This document shows positions 48,180-56,589 of a DNA stretch of 64,000 bases, piece by piece. Numbering within the stretch: the stretch's first letter is position 1; each line of letters opens with the position of its first letter. The notes under the pieces are model-generated. The model saw only the letters and a list, made by a program, of their open reading frames with translations. It ran no database searches and was not told where the DNA came from. The DNA comes from Hymenobacter negativus (GTDB lineage Bacteria > Bacteroidota > Bacteroidia > Cytophagales > Hymenobacteraceae): assembly GCF_017571495.1 (NCBI RefSeq), contig NZ_JAGETZ010000001.1:682001-746000 (forward strand), written 5' to 3'. A program made the position numbers and the translations under genes.

Positions 48180-49868
48180 CTATTTTAGCTTCTCCTTACG
48201 TCCGGTACCGAGCAGGAGTAGAACGAGCAGCATAAAACCGGTAGCACCGAGGCTCCACCAGGTTATTTCGGGCACCCCGCGCCGGTAGGGCATATCGGGT
48301 GAATAATGCCCCATCAGCGACAAGCCCGAAAACAACAGCCCGCCCACCGATAGCAGCGCCAGAATGGTACGGCTCACCAGCTGGTCGGCCTTGCGCATCA
48401 GGCTTTGGTAGCCCACTAGCTCAAACCGCACCCGCAGCTCGCCCTTGCTGATTTTGCGCACAATCTGGCGGATATCAGCCGGCAGGGTTTGGATGAGCGC
48501 CAGCAGCTGCGTGCCCGTGTATTCGGCCTCGGTGAGCAGGTTTTCGCGCGAGTACTGCTCCCGAATAATCTTGGCACCGTAGGGAGCCACAAACTCGAAG
48601 GTGTTGAAATTTGGATGCAGCACCTTGCCGATGCCCTCCAGAATAACCAGCGCCCGCAGGATGAGGAACACCGCGCCCGGCACCTGCAATTTGTAGTTGT
48701 AGATGATGTTCTGAAGGGCATCGGCCAGGTCGCTCATGCTCATCTCCTTCACATCGAGCATGGCGAAATCCTCAATCAGCTGGCTCAAATCGGCTTCGAA
48801 GGCCCGCATATCCGGGATTTCGGCCGTGACGGCCAGCCGTCGGAAATTCAGAGCCATGCTGCGCGCATCCTGCCGCGCCATGCCGATGAATACGCCCGCA
48901 AACGCATATTTCTGCTGCTTGGTGAGGCGGCCCACCATGCCAAAATCGATGAGGACCACCGTGCCATCGGGGCGCACCAGCACGTTGCCGGGGTGCGGGT
49001 CGGCGTGGAATATCCCGAACTCAAAAATCTGTGTCAGGTAGATGTCCATGCCGTTTTCGGCCACGGTGGCCGGGCTCAGGCCCCATTCCTGCAGCTGCAC
49101 CTTGTCGGTGATTTTGCAGCCACTCACAAACTCAATCACTAGGATGCGCGAGGTGCTCAACTCCCGAAACGGCTTGGGCACGTAGAACGTGGTGTAGTCT
49201 TCGTAGAGCTTGCGGAACTGCTCCATCGAGCGGGCTTCGGCGGTGTAATCCAGCTCCTTGCTCATGCTGCGCTCAAAGGCATCCACGATGTCCTGCGGGT
49301 TGGCCAAGCCGTGCTTTTGCAGGAAGCCGGCCGTGAGGCGCACCAGTTCGTGCAGCAAGGCCAGGTCGGAGCGCACTTTTTCGCGCACGCCAGGCCGTTG
49401 CACCTTCACCACCACTTCCTCGCCCGTCAGCAGCCGCGCCCGGTGCACCTGCCCAATACTGGCGGAGCCCAGCGTCACATCATCAAACTCGCTGAACACC
49501 TCCGAAATCGGGCGGCCTAGTTCTTCCTCGATAATCTGTCGGGCCAGCACCACATCAAACGGTGGCACGTTGCTTTGCAGCTTCTCAAACTCGTCAATCA
49601 GTGCTTCGGGCAACAGGTCGGCGCGGTTGCTCATGGCCTGGGCCAGCTTAATGAAAGTGGGGCCCAACTCTTCAATTATGAGGCGAACCCGCTCCCAGCG
49701 TGTGGTTTCGAACACTTGCCGGTCTTCGTGCTGCCATTTCAGGCGACGGCTTTGGCTCACGAGGCGGCGTAGCGGCGTACTTGTCACCACGTCTTCAAAG
49801 CCGTAGCGCAGTAATACCTCAGCCACTTGCCGGATGCGGGAGAGGTTAGAAATCGTGTTTTTGAACAT
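48180..49868 (-). CDS. ABC1/UbiB-family atypical protein kinase, 562 aa
   Basis: An ADCK/UbiB-family protein, needed in other bacteria for ubiquinone or other isoprenoid lipid metabolism. The start at 49868 (MFKNTISNLSRIRQVAEVLL) follows the family. The signature region reads GPTFIKLAQAMSNRADLLP, with Ala where most members have Gly in the KxGQ motif. The nucleotide loop (TLGSASIGQVHRARL), lysine (EVVVKVQRPGV), HADPHPGNVLV catalytic loop and LIDFGMVGRL metal motif are present. Two C-terminal membrane helices (about 500-520 and 540-557) anchor it. It makes an intermembrane or lipid-linked kinase-like ATPase. Confidence 0.93.
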   Translation of the reverse strand: MFKNTISNLSRIRQVAEVLLRYGFEDVVTSTPLRRLVSQSRRLKWQHEDRQVFETTRWERVRLIIEELGPTFIKLAQAMSNRADLLPEALIDEFEKLQSNVPPFDVVLARQIIEEELGRPISEVFSEFDDVTLGSASIGQVHRARLLTGEEVVVKVQRPGVREKVRSDLALLHELVRLTAGFLQKHGLANPQDIVDAFERSMSKELDYTAEARSMEQFRKLYEDYTTFYVPKPFRELSTSRILVIEFVSGCKITDKVQLQEWGLSPATVAENGMDIYLTQIFEFGIFHADPHPGNVLVRPDGTVVLIDFGMVGRLTKQQKYAFAGVFIGMARQDARSMALNFRRLAVTAEIPDMRAFEADLSQLIEDFAMLDVKEMSMSDLADALQNIIYNYKLQVPGAVFLILRALVILEGIGKVLHPNFNTFEFVAPYGAKIIREQYSRENLLTEAEYTGTQLLALIQTLPADIRQIVRKISKGELRVRFELVGYQSLMRKADQLVSRTILALLSVGGLLFSGLSLMGHYSPDMPYRRGVPEITWWSLGATGFMLLVLLLLGTGRKEKLK

Positions 49869-49954
49869 AGACCGCAGCTTTACGGACCGCAGATTTACGC
49901 AGATTAATTTGATTTCGCAGATTAGGCCAGGGCGGCGGTACGGCCCGGCACTAA

Positions 49955-49986
49955 AAAACCCCGCTTGCACGAGCAGGCGGGGTTTT
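49955..49986 (-). terminator. Rho-independent terminator of the phasin-like gene
   Basis: AAAACCCCGC (49955-49964) pairs with GCGGGGTTTT (49977-49986). The A run at 49953-49958 is a T run on the minus strand, 20 bases after the phasin-like stop. Confidence 0.87.
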
Positions 49987-50006
49987 GGGCTTACAGCTAG
50001 AGTTAC

Positions 50007-50585
50007 TTAAGCGTTGCCTTCGGCCGGAGCGGCGGGGGCAACAGGAGCCGCTTTTTTCGCGGCGGGCTTGCTGGTGGCAGGCTTGGCAGCGGGTTTTGCG
50101 GCGGCTTTCGCAGCAGGTTTGGCAGCCGTTTTAGCAGCAGCGGGTTTCGCGGCGGGCTTGGTAGCAGTGGCGGCTTTGGCAGCGGTAGATTTCTGGGCCG
50201 AATCGGCTGCAGCACTCACTTTATCAGCCACTTTCTTCACGGTGCCGGCAGCTTTGCTGGCCACGTTGTTGGCTGTGGCCAAGGCCGATTTGGTAGCGGG
50301 TGCAACAGCTGGTTTTTTAGCGGCGGCTTTGCCTTTGGCAGCGGGTTTGTCGTCGCCCAGGCCTACCGTGCTTTTGGCGCGGTCCAAGAGGCCCTGAAAC
50401 TGCTTTTCGAGTTCGGCGCGCTTGGTTTCGCCGCTTTTCATCAGGTCATCCACAATTTTCTTTCCCTCGGCCTGGGTCATCTTATTGTCTTTCACCAGCT
50501 TGTCAATGGTGCTTTGAACCGACTTGCTGCCTTGGGCGATATAACCCACGCCAGCATTAACGAACTTTTTAAATAAATCTTCCAT
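50007..50585 (-). CDS. Phasin-like protein with histone-H1-like Lys/Pro/Ala tail, 192 aa
   Basis: Residues 1 to about 75 form a helical phasin-type region: DLFKKFVNAGVGYIAQGSKS, VQSTIDKLVKDNKMTQAEG and ELEKQFQGLLDRAKS, like the N-terminus of PhaF/PhaI proteins. The rest is low complexity, with AAKPAAKPAAAKTAAKPAAK-type repeats that resemble histone H1 and the PhaF C-terminal domain. PhaF binds both polyhydroxyalkanoate granules and DNA, so a nucleoid or granule role is plausible. No PHA synthesis gene is seen here. A TAGGTTTG box on the minus strand at 50685-50692 may be its -7 element; the 229-base gap upstream is AT-rich and gene-free. Confidence 0.82.
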   Translation of the reverse strand: MEDLFKKFVNAGVGYIAQGSKSVQSTIDKLVKDNKMTQAEGKKIVDDLMKSGETKRAELEKQFQGLLDRAKSTVGLGDDKPAAKGKAAAKKPAVAPATKSALATANNVASKAAGTVKKVADKVSAAADSAQKSTAAKAATATKPAAKPAAAKTAAKPAAKAAAKPAAKPATSKPAAKKAAPVAPAAPAEGNA

Positions 50586-50814
50586 GGTGAAGGAATGGGT
50601 TGGGTGAAAAATGAAAACAGGTAAACAACTGATGTCAAGATGGTTTCATCAACCAACTAGTATGCAAGCCTACTATTTTCGGTGCAAACCTACAAACACT
50701 ATGCAATATAGTGGAGCTATGTACGCCGGTTTTTTCGAAAGGTGTCTCAAAATCATCAAAACGGGGATTTATTTTTCTGACACACTTGAGTCTAGCTACT
50801 GTGCGATGGCCGAC

Positions 50815-51801
50815 TCACGCGGCACGGCGGCGGGTAGCGGAGCGGCGTTCGGCCACGGACGGCGGCAGAACCAGAGGCACGCTGGCTTTTTCCTGACTGA
50901 CCCACAACTGCGCCAGGAAGCTGGCTACCTGGTCGAGCGCCTGCCGTGCCTCGGGCACCACACGCCAGAACAGGTGCCACCAATGCACCAATCCCTCAAA
51001 GGGCTGCAGCGTCACGGGAACGCCGGCGGCCCGCGCCTTCCGAGCAAATTTCACTACGTCGTCGTAGAGTACTTCGGCCGTAGAAATCTGGATGAGCAGC
51101 GGCGGCAGGCCGTGCAAATTGGCCTGCGCAGGCGAGAGCAGCGGGTGCGTCAGGGCCGTTTTGTGGGCGTAAAGAGGGCCCCAGCTCCGCATTTGCAGGG
51201 CTTCGAGCAGCAGAGTTTCCTCCTGCGAGACCCGGCGGAGGATGCCGGCTGGCAGGTTGAGGTCGGTCCAGGGTGAGAGGCCGATGCCGGCGGCGGGCAG
51301 AGCCTCGCCCGCGTCGCGTAAGGCCAGCAGCAGCGCCAAGGCCAGCCCACCACCGGCCGAGTCGCCACCCACTACGATATCTTGCGGCTGGTAGCCTTGG
51401 CGCAGCAGCCAGCGGTAAGCACGCCGGGCATCATCGAGGGCTGCGGGAAACGGGTGGTCGGGCGCCTTGCGGTAGTTGATGGTGAGCACGTTGAGCTCGC
51501 AACGCAGCGCCAGGCTGCCCACCAGGCTGCGGTGGGTATTGAGCGAGCCGAGTACGTAGCCCCCGCCGTGCAGGTAGAGCAGCACGCGCGTGGGATGCGC
51601 GGCGCGGGGGCGCAGCCACTCGGCTTCGAGACGATTATCAAGCTTAAAGCTTTCCAAATTGACACGCCAGGGCATGAACTGAAACAGCGCCCCCGCTTCC
51701 ATGGCCAGCCGGATGGCGCCCACGCTGGGCTTGCGGCGGGCCAATGGCACGGCCGCCGCCGTGAGAAATTGCTTGAGCAGCAGGTGTTGGAACGAGGGCA
51801 T
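50815..51801 (-). CDS. Alpha/beta-hydrolase, hormone-sensitive lipase family, 328 aa
   Basis: A cytoplasmic esterase/lipase of family IV. The oxyanion motif HGGGYVLGS and the nucleophile elbow VGGDSAGGGLA are clear. The acid and histidine of the triad are expected in LLIQISTAEVLYDD and FEGLVHWWHLFW. The N-terminal cap is present (LEAEWLRPRAAHPTRV). The substrate is likely a short-chain ester. The gene is separated from the acyltransferase upstream by an inverted repeat. Confidence 0.9.
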   Translation of the reverse strand: MPSFQHLLLKQFLTAAAVPLARRKPSVGAIRLAMEAGALFQFMPWRVNLESFKLDNRLEAEWLRPRAAHPTRVLLYLHGGGYVLGSLNTHRSLVGSLALRCELNVLTINYRKAPDHPFPAALDDARRAYRWLLRQGYQPQDIVVGGDSAGGGLALALLLALRDAGEALPAAGIGLSPWTDLNLPAGILRRVSQEETLLLEALQMRSWGPLYAHKTALTHPLLSPAQANLHGLPPLLIQISTAEVLYDDVVKFARKARAAGVPVTLQPFEGLVHWWHLFWRVVPEARQALDQVASFLAQLWVSQEKASVPLVLPPSVAERRSATRRRAA

Positions 51802-51838
51802 TGGGTGGGATTTGGAGAATGCGGGAGGGTGTGGGTAT

Positions 51839-51943
51839 CTGTCCTCCTAAGCAGTGCGGAGGACCTTATCACGGCTGCATCGATTGGAATTATTGCAACC
51901 TGTTCTTTCTTGATAAGGACCTGTGCGCTGCTCAGGAGGACAG
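51839..51943. repeat. Imperfect inverted repeat (CTGTCCTCCTAAGCAG type)
   Basis: ATCTGTCCTCCTAAGCAGTG (from 51838) and CTGCTCAGGAGGACAGACAG (to 51947) pair with a few mismatches. GGACCTTATCA and TGATAAGGACC lie inside. It fills the gap between the acyltransferase stop and the esterase start. Confidence 0.82.
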
Positions 51944-51951
51944 ACAGAAAA

Positions 51952-53118
51952 CTACGGTTTCTGCCCTAGCTTATTGCCTTTGTAGCCTTTGATAGCCAAT
52001 GGAATCCAGCCAATCAACGGGATGAAATAGGCCAGGGTTATGGGATTGCGCCAGAGCATGCGGAGCCAGGCGCCGCGGCGGTCGAGCTGCATGCGGAAGT
52101 TGCGCCGGCCTTGCTTCACATAAAGGCGCTCGAACTCGGTGAACATGGCGGGCCAGGCGAAGGGCAAAAAGAAAGGGAAGAAGCGCCGGTTTTCCTTCAT
52201 GCGCTGCCACAGCTCGCCCCAGCGGTAGGGCTTTTGGCCGTAGGTTTTGACGGCAGCATCCATCTCCGTTTGCATGCGCTGGCGGATTTCCTCGCTCAGG
52301 GCCAGGTATTCTTCGCGGGTAAGCTCGTCGGTGGTTTTATCGGTAAGGTCGGAGGGCCGGATGCGGGTGCCCATCACGAAGGTCAGCTTGGCGGGTAGGG
52401 CCAGGTAGAAGGCCCAGGGCTGCACCAGCACCAGCAGCAATAGCACCGTGAGCGGCAAAAACGGGATACCGATTTTCTTGGTCAGCTTGTTAATCCATTC
52501 CACGCTGTAGGCGTAGGGATTGAGGTATTCGGCGTTGATGGTGTAGAAGGGCATGATGTCGGTGCCGTGCTGCAGGCCCAGGCGGACCATGCTGGTGGCC
52601 AAGCGCTGCAGCTCGTACTTCCGGTTGAACCCTTTGCCGATGCCGGGCACCCCTTCGGGGTAGAGCATCAGGTTGTGGTCCTGGTAGTACATCATGGTTT
52701 CGAAGTTCAGCGTGGTGGCATCCACGCAGCCGCACTTCTTCCAGAAATCCTTCACCAGATACGGGTTCATCAGGGCCGTCTGGGAGAGTAAGGGGGCCGA
52801 GAGCGGACGGGGCAAGTCGCTGAGTTCGCCGTGCTTCTGGAGCAGGTGTCGCCACAGGTGCGACAGCGCCACAATGGCATCCCAGGGGAAAGCCATGCCG
52901 GAGTGGTTGCTGGCGAAAATCAGCGGGCGGTCGGGGTTGTTGCGCTGCGGATAGTTTTCAAAACCCACCAGCTCAGAGCGAAACCATACCCGGTCGAGTA
53001 ATTGGAGAATATTTTCGTCCAGGGTCTGGGTGAACTCTTCCCGAAAATAGTCGTCGTAGATGTGCTGGTTGGCCTGAATGGCCGGCGGTGGCAGCGAGGA
53101 CGCGGTGGTGGCGGGCAT
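51952..53118 (-). CDS. Acyltransferase, PlsC-like, 388 aa
   Basis: A glycerolipid-type acyltransferase. The catalytic histidine motif reads NHSGMAFPWDAIVALSHL, where the Asp is farther from the His than in the usual NHxxxxD spacing. A second motif, LMLYPEGVPGIGKGFNRKYE, corresponds to the FPEGTRS block. Two hydrophobic segments, about 195-225 (FLPLTVLLLLVLVQPWAFYL) and near the C-terminus (TLAYFIPLIGWIPLAIKG), suggest membrane attachment. The protein is longer than PlsC (about 240 aa) owing to the C-terminal extension. It probably uses acyl-CoA or acyl-ACP, with an unknown acceptor. Confidence 0.82.
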   Translation of the reverse strand: MPATTASSLPPPAIQANQHIYDDYFREEFTQTLDENILQLLDRVWFRSELVGFENYPQRNNPDRPLIFASNHSGMAFPWDAIVALSHLWRHLLQKHGELSDLPRPLSAPLLSQTALMNPYLVKDFWKKCGCVDATTLNFETMMYYQDHNLMLYPEGVPGIGKGFNRKYELQRLATSMVRLGLQHGTDIMPFYTINAEYLNPYAYSVEWINKLTKKIGIPFLPLTVLLLLVLVQPWAFYLALPAKLTFVMGTRIRPSDLTDKTTDELTREEYLALSEEIRQRMQTEMDAAVKTYGQKPYRWGELWQRMKENRRFFPFFLPFAWPAMFTEFERLYVKQGRRNFRMQLDRRGAWLRMLWRNPITLAYFIPLIGWIPLAIKGYKGNKLGQKP

Positions 53119-53225
53119 GGTGGGAGATGCAACAGACGGAAGCCGGAAGATAGGTGAATTTCTACCGCCGCGCTTCCTGGCGTAAGTTCCCGCAGTGGGT
53201 TACACAGAGGTACGCAGTGGTGGTC

Positions 53226-53894
53226 TTATCCCCGGCTGCCGAAGATGGCGCTGCCCACGCGAACCAGCGTGCTGCCTTCGGATACGGCCAGCGGATAGTC
53301 GCCGCTCATGCCCATCGAAATATCCTGAAAAGCATCATCGTCCGCGAAATAGGTGGTTTTCAGATGGCTGAAGTAGCCGCGCAGTTGCTGAAACTCCTGG
53401 CGCAACTGGGCTTCGTCGTGCGTGAATGTGGCCACGCCCATCACACCGGTAAGGCGCACGTTTTGGTATTGGCCGTATTCTTCGGAAGCCAGAATTTCCT
53501 CGGCCTCGGCCAGCGAAAGGCCGGATTTGGTTTCTTCCCGGGCAATGTGGAATTGCAGCAGGCCGTTGACAATGCGGTTATTGGCGGCGACATGCTTGTT
53601 GATTTCGCGCAGCAGCTTGGCGCTGTCGATGCTCTGGATGGTGTGCACGAAGGGAGCTAGCAGCTTCACCTTGTTGGTCTGGAGCTGGCCGATGAGGTGC
53701 CACTCCACATCGGCGGGCAGCTGAGGCTGCTTGGCGGCCATTTCCTGGGGTCGGTTCTCGCCGAAGCAACGGGCCCCGGCGGCATAGGCTTCTTCCAGCT
53801 TCTCGACGGGGTGGGTTTTGGTGACCACGCAGAGGCGGGCGGCCGTGCCAGCCAGTTCGGCATTGATGCGGTGGATATTGTCGGCGATGGACAT
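53226..53894 (-). CDS. YggS/PLPBP-family pyridoxal-phosphate homeostasis protein, 222 aa
   Basis: A cytoplasmic PLP-binding barrel protein without known catalysis that helps control vitamin B6 and amino-acid balance. Motifs are LCVVTKTHPVEKLEEAYAAG (the PLP lysine in TKT), FGENRPQE, WHLIGQLQTNKVKLL, TGVMGVATFTHDE and MGMSGDYPLAVSEGSTLVRV, followed by GSAIFG. The length is normal. It often sits near cell-division genes, which is not the case here. Confidence 0.94.
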   Translation of the reverse strand: MSIADNIHRINAELAGTAARLCVVTKTHPVEKLEEAYAAGARCFGENRPQEMAAKQPQLPADVEWHLIGQLQTNKVKLLAPFVHTIQSIDSAKLLREINKHVAANNRIVNGLLQFHIAREETKSGLSLAEAEEILASEEYGQYQNVRLTGVMGVATFTHDEAQLRQEFQQLRGYFSHLKTTYFADDDAFQDISMGMSGDYPLAVSEGSTLVRVGSAIFGSRG

Positions 53895-53920
53895 TAGGTT
53901 GCTTTAAGACGTTGAGCAGT

Positions 53921-54001
53921 GTCGGGACGGGGCTGGCCCGTCATTGAATGGAATCGGTGAAACGGTGCGAACGTCCGGTAGGGGCCAGCCCCGCCCCTAC
54001 A
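53921..54001. repeat. Imperfect inverted repeat (GGGGCTGGCCC type)
   Basis: GGGACGGGGCTGGCCCGTCA (around 53924) pairs with TAGGGGCCAGCCCCGCCCCT (from 53979) with few mismatches. It lies between the stop of the coiled-coil gene at 54012 and the YggS-family start, and does not resemble the other repeats. Confidence 0.78.
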
Positions 54002-54011
54002 TCGTTCATGT

Positions 54012-55172
54012 TTACGGCTTCACTTCCTTGAACCCCATTTTCTTCACCTCTTCCTCCGAGAGGTTTTTCACCTCCGAAATCACGTTTACGTCGGATTTCT
54101 GGACGAGTGGGGCGGTGGCAGCAGCGGTAGTTCTGGTTTGCTGCTGCTGTTGCTGCTCGGAATTGGCCATCACCACTTTGGTATTGTTTTCCACTTGCTT
54201 GAACTCGATGTTGACCTGATTGACGCGCTGCTGGGCGGTCACGAGGTCGCGGCGCAGGGCTTCAACCTGGCTTTTGTAGTCGTCGGCGGTGACGGCCTGC
54301 TTTTTCAGGCTTTCCTGAATGTCGGCCACCTTCCGCTTCAACTCGTCGGCTTCGGCCTTGGCGGTTTTCAACTCGCTTTCTTTCTGGCGGCGCTCCTGCT
54401 CGGCGCGGTCGGCATCCTGGCGGGCGCGGTCGGATTGCAGGCGGCCGGCCAGTTCGTTGCTGCTGATGAGGTTGTCGCAGTTTTTGGTGAGCAGCAGGTT
54501 GTTCAGGCTTACCAGGTCGACGCTCACCACGTAGTCGGTCTTGAACTGGTCGGAACTGCTGTAAACCTTGCCGCCAGCGCTGAACACAGTACCGGAAACG
54601 CCGGATTCGGCCCCGATTTCCTGGTAGACGCGGCTGTGCACGCTGGAGAGCTTGGCCGAGCGGATGTAGTAGATGCGCTTTTTTAGCTCTTTATCCACGT
54701 TCTTGGCCGCTTTGCAGATGTCGAGGTACGGCACGGCGGTTTCGGGCACCAGCACACCGCCAACGTCGGTGATGATGAGTTCCACCACCGAGGCGTGGCT
54801 TGCTGCCACCGAGGCCACCATGTAGCTGCCGTTCATCTTGAAGGCGGCGCTGATTTTGGAGCTGTACAGCACATCTGACAACGCTTGGTTCCGCAGCGGC
54901 GGCTCGCCCGGCTTGATAAATTGCCCGATGATGCTGGCTTTGTCCCGGTCTTCGAGCAAGATGAGGCAGCCGGTAAGGTCCTCAATCTTGTTGCGGTACA
55001 TGGCTAAGCCTTTGATGAAAGTCCGGTCGGTGTAGTCGCGGGGTAGGTTGGCGTTGAGCGTGGCTGCGCCATCGGTGAGGCGCACCCGCATGATATGGCC
55101 CTGGGCGCGGACGGGTAAGGTGAAAAACGTCGTCAACAACGCCACGCCGAGAGCCAACAGGCTTTTAGTCAT
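54012..55172 (-). CDS. Exported protein with long coiled coil, 386 aa
   Basis: A signal peptide (SLLALGVALLTTFFTLPVRA) leads into a mixed domain, about 28-240. It starts HIMRVRLTDGAATLNANLP and contains the phrases IIGQFIKPGEPPLRNQALSD and SSVHSRVYQEIGAESGVSG. Then comes a coiled coil of about 90 residues (RQDADRAEQERRQKESELKT and on to VNQVNIEFKQVENN), a poly-Gln patch and a short C-terminal acidic motif (NLSEEEVKKMGFKEV). No family is recognised. The protein is probably periplasmic and oligomeric. It is preceded by a short, gene-free gap of about 200 bases to the BatA-like operon. Confidence 0.78.
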   Translation of the reverse strand: MTKSLLALGVALLTTFFTLPVRAQGHIMRVRLTDGAATLNANLPRDYTDRTFIKGLAMYRNKIEDLTGCLILLEDRDKASIIGQFIKPGEPPLRNQALSDVLYSSKISAAFKMNGSYMVASVAASHASVVELIITDVGGVLVPETAVPYLDICKAAKNVDKELKKRIYYIRSAKLSSVHSRVYQEIGAESGVSGTVFSAGGKVYSSSDQFKTDYVVSVDLVSLNNLLLTKNCDNLISSNELAGRLQSDRARQDADRAEQERRQKESELKTAKAEADELKRKVADIQESLKKQAVTADDYKSQVEALRRDLVTAQQRVNQVNIEFKQVENNTKVVMANSEQQQQQQTRTTAAATAPLVQKSDVNVISEVKNLSEEEVKKMGFKEVKP

Positions 55173-55379
55173 GTGAGCAAGGCAGCCGGAAGAATAAAGT
55201 CAAGAATAGGGTCGGGCTGCCTAAACAAAAGTAGGACCTCGGGCCGTTGCCATAAGCTACTGAAAACGAATTTCGACGGCTTTACGGTTGCTTGAGTGCG
55301 CTGAAGCGGGTAGTGAAGCCATTTAGAACTGCAGGCAACACAACGAAAAGCTGTGTTGGATGACAGTAGGAAACCGCCA

Positions 55380-56402
55380 TTAGTCTTCTAACGGGTTACT
55401 CAAAAACGTGCTTTTCAGAAACAACCACAACAGCCATAGCCCAATGCTCAGCCACAGGTACGGCCGGTAAAAATCCTTGGTATTGCGGAAGCGGAGCTGC
55501 TTGATTTCGGACTTTTCGAGGCGGTTAATTTGATTGAAAACTTCGCGCAGCCCGGCCGTGTCGGTGGCGCGAAAGAAACGACCATCGGCGGCGGCGGCGA
55601 GCTGGCGCATGGTGGTTTCGTCGAGACGGGTTTCGACGTAGCGGACGTGACCCAGCGAATCCTGGCCGTAGGGCACGAAACCATCCTTGCCCAGCCCGAT
55701 GGTATAGATGCGAATGCCAAAAGCATGGGCCAGCTGCGCGGCTAGCATGGGGTCGAGGCTGCCCGCGTTGCTCTCGCCATCGGAAAGCAAAATCACTACC
55801 CGCGAGCGCGCCGTGGACTCACGCAGGCGGTTTGTAGCCACGCCCAGCGCCGTGCCAATGGCCGTGCCATCGTTCTGAATCAGGCCGATGCGCAGGCTGG
55901 CGAGGTTTTCACGCAGCAGGTCGTAGTCGGTGGTGAGGGGCGCCAATGAGTAGGCTTCGCCGGCAAAGGCAATGAGGGCCAGCCGGTCGCCCATACGGCT
56001 TTTGAGGAAGTCGGCGGCAATGCGCTTGGCGGCTTCGAGGCGATTGGGGCGCAGGTCCTGAATTTCCATCGAGCCCGACACATCGAGAGCCAGCACGATA
56101 TCGATGCCGCGGCCCGATTGCTCTACTCGCTCGTCGGTGCGCTGGGGGCGGGCCAGTGCCACAATGGCGAAGCTCAAGGCCAGTCCCAACACCACATCGG
56201 GCACGAAGCGTAGGACGGCCGTCCAGTCGCGCCGCACTGGCCCAGGCGCAAAGGCCACTCCCACGTGCGCGCGCCGCCGCGCCAGCAAGCGCCGCAGAAA
56301 AAACAGCAGCGGCACCGCAGCAATGAGCAGCAGCAGCCGCGGCTGCTGCCACTGGTAGCTGGCCAGCGTGGTATACCGAAGAAGGTTAAAGAAGTCGTTC
56401 AA
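55380..56402 (-). CDS. BatA-type VWA-domain membrane protein, 340 aa
   Basis: Two N-terminal membrane helices (about 22-36, LLLLIAAVPLLFFLR, and 65-85, VVLGLALSFAIVALA) precede a von Willebrand A domain. Its MIDAS motif is DIVLALDVSGSMEIQDL, with later LAPLTTDYDLL and VVILLSDGESNAG. A last membrane helix is at about 315-332 (PYLWLSIGLWLLWLFLK). This is the layout of BatA, which with DUF58 and MoxR proteins supports aerotolerance in Bacteroides. It is the last gene of a three-gene unit here, and no BatB follows. Confidence 0.9.
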   Translation of the reverse strand: MNDFFNLLRYTTLASYQWQQPRLLLLIAAVPLLFFLRRLLARRRAHVGVAFAPGPVRRDWTAVLRFVPDVVLGLALSFAIVALARPQRTDERVEQSGRGIDIVLALDVSGSMEIQDLRPNRLEAAKRIAADFLKSRMGDRLALIAFAGEAYSLAPLTTDYDLLRENLASLRIGLIQNDGTAIGTALGVATNRLRESTARSRVVILLSDGESNAGSLDPMLAAQLAHAFGIRIYTIGLGKDGFVPYGQDSLGHVRYVETRLDETTMRQLAAAADGRFFRATDTAGLREVFNQINRLEKSEIKQLRFRNTKDFYRPYLWLSIGLWLLWLFLKSTFLSNPLED

Positions 56403-56462
56403 GCAAGCACGAAGGTAGGAAGTTGACGCGTCGCTTAATCGAAGAATAATGAATTGGGGCGT

Positions 56463-56578
56463 CTGTCATCCTGAGCTTGCGAAGGACCTTACGACCACAA
56501 AACAGCTTGCAGTAAATGAATGCTGCTACAAACCGTTCTTTGATGAGAATGTCCTTCGCAAGCTCATTATAACAGGCA
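56463..56578. repeat. Imperfect inverted repeat (TGTCATCCTGAGC type)
   Basis: CTGTCATCCTGAGCTTGCGA with GGACC on the left pairs with GTCCTTCGCAAGCTCATTAT and AACAGGC on the right. Related words occur at 62789 and 20957. It sits inside the Bat operon, between the BatD-like stop and the BatA start. Confidence 0.82.
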
Positions 56579-56589
56579 CCCCTAATTCC

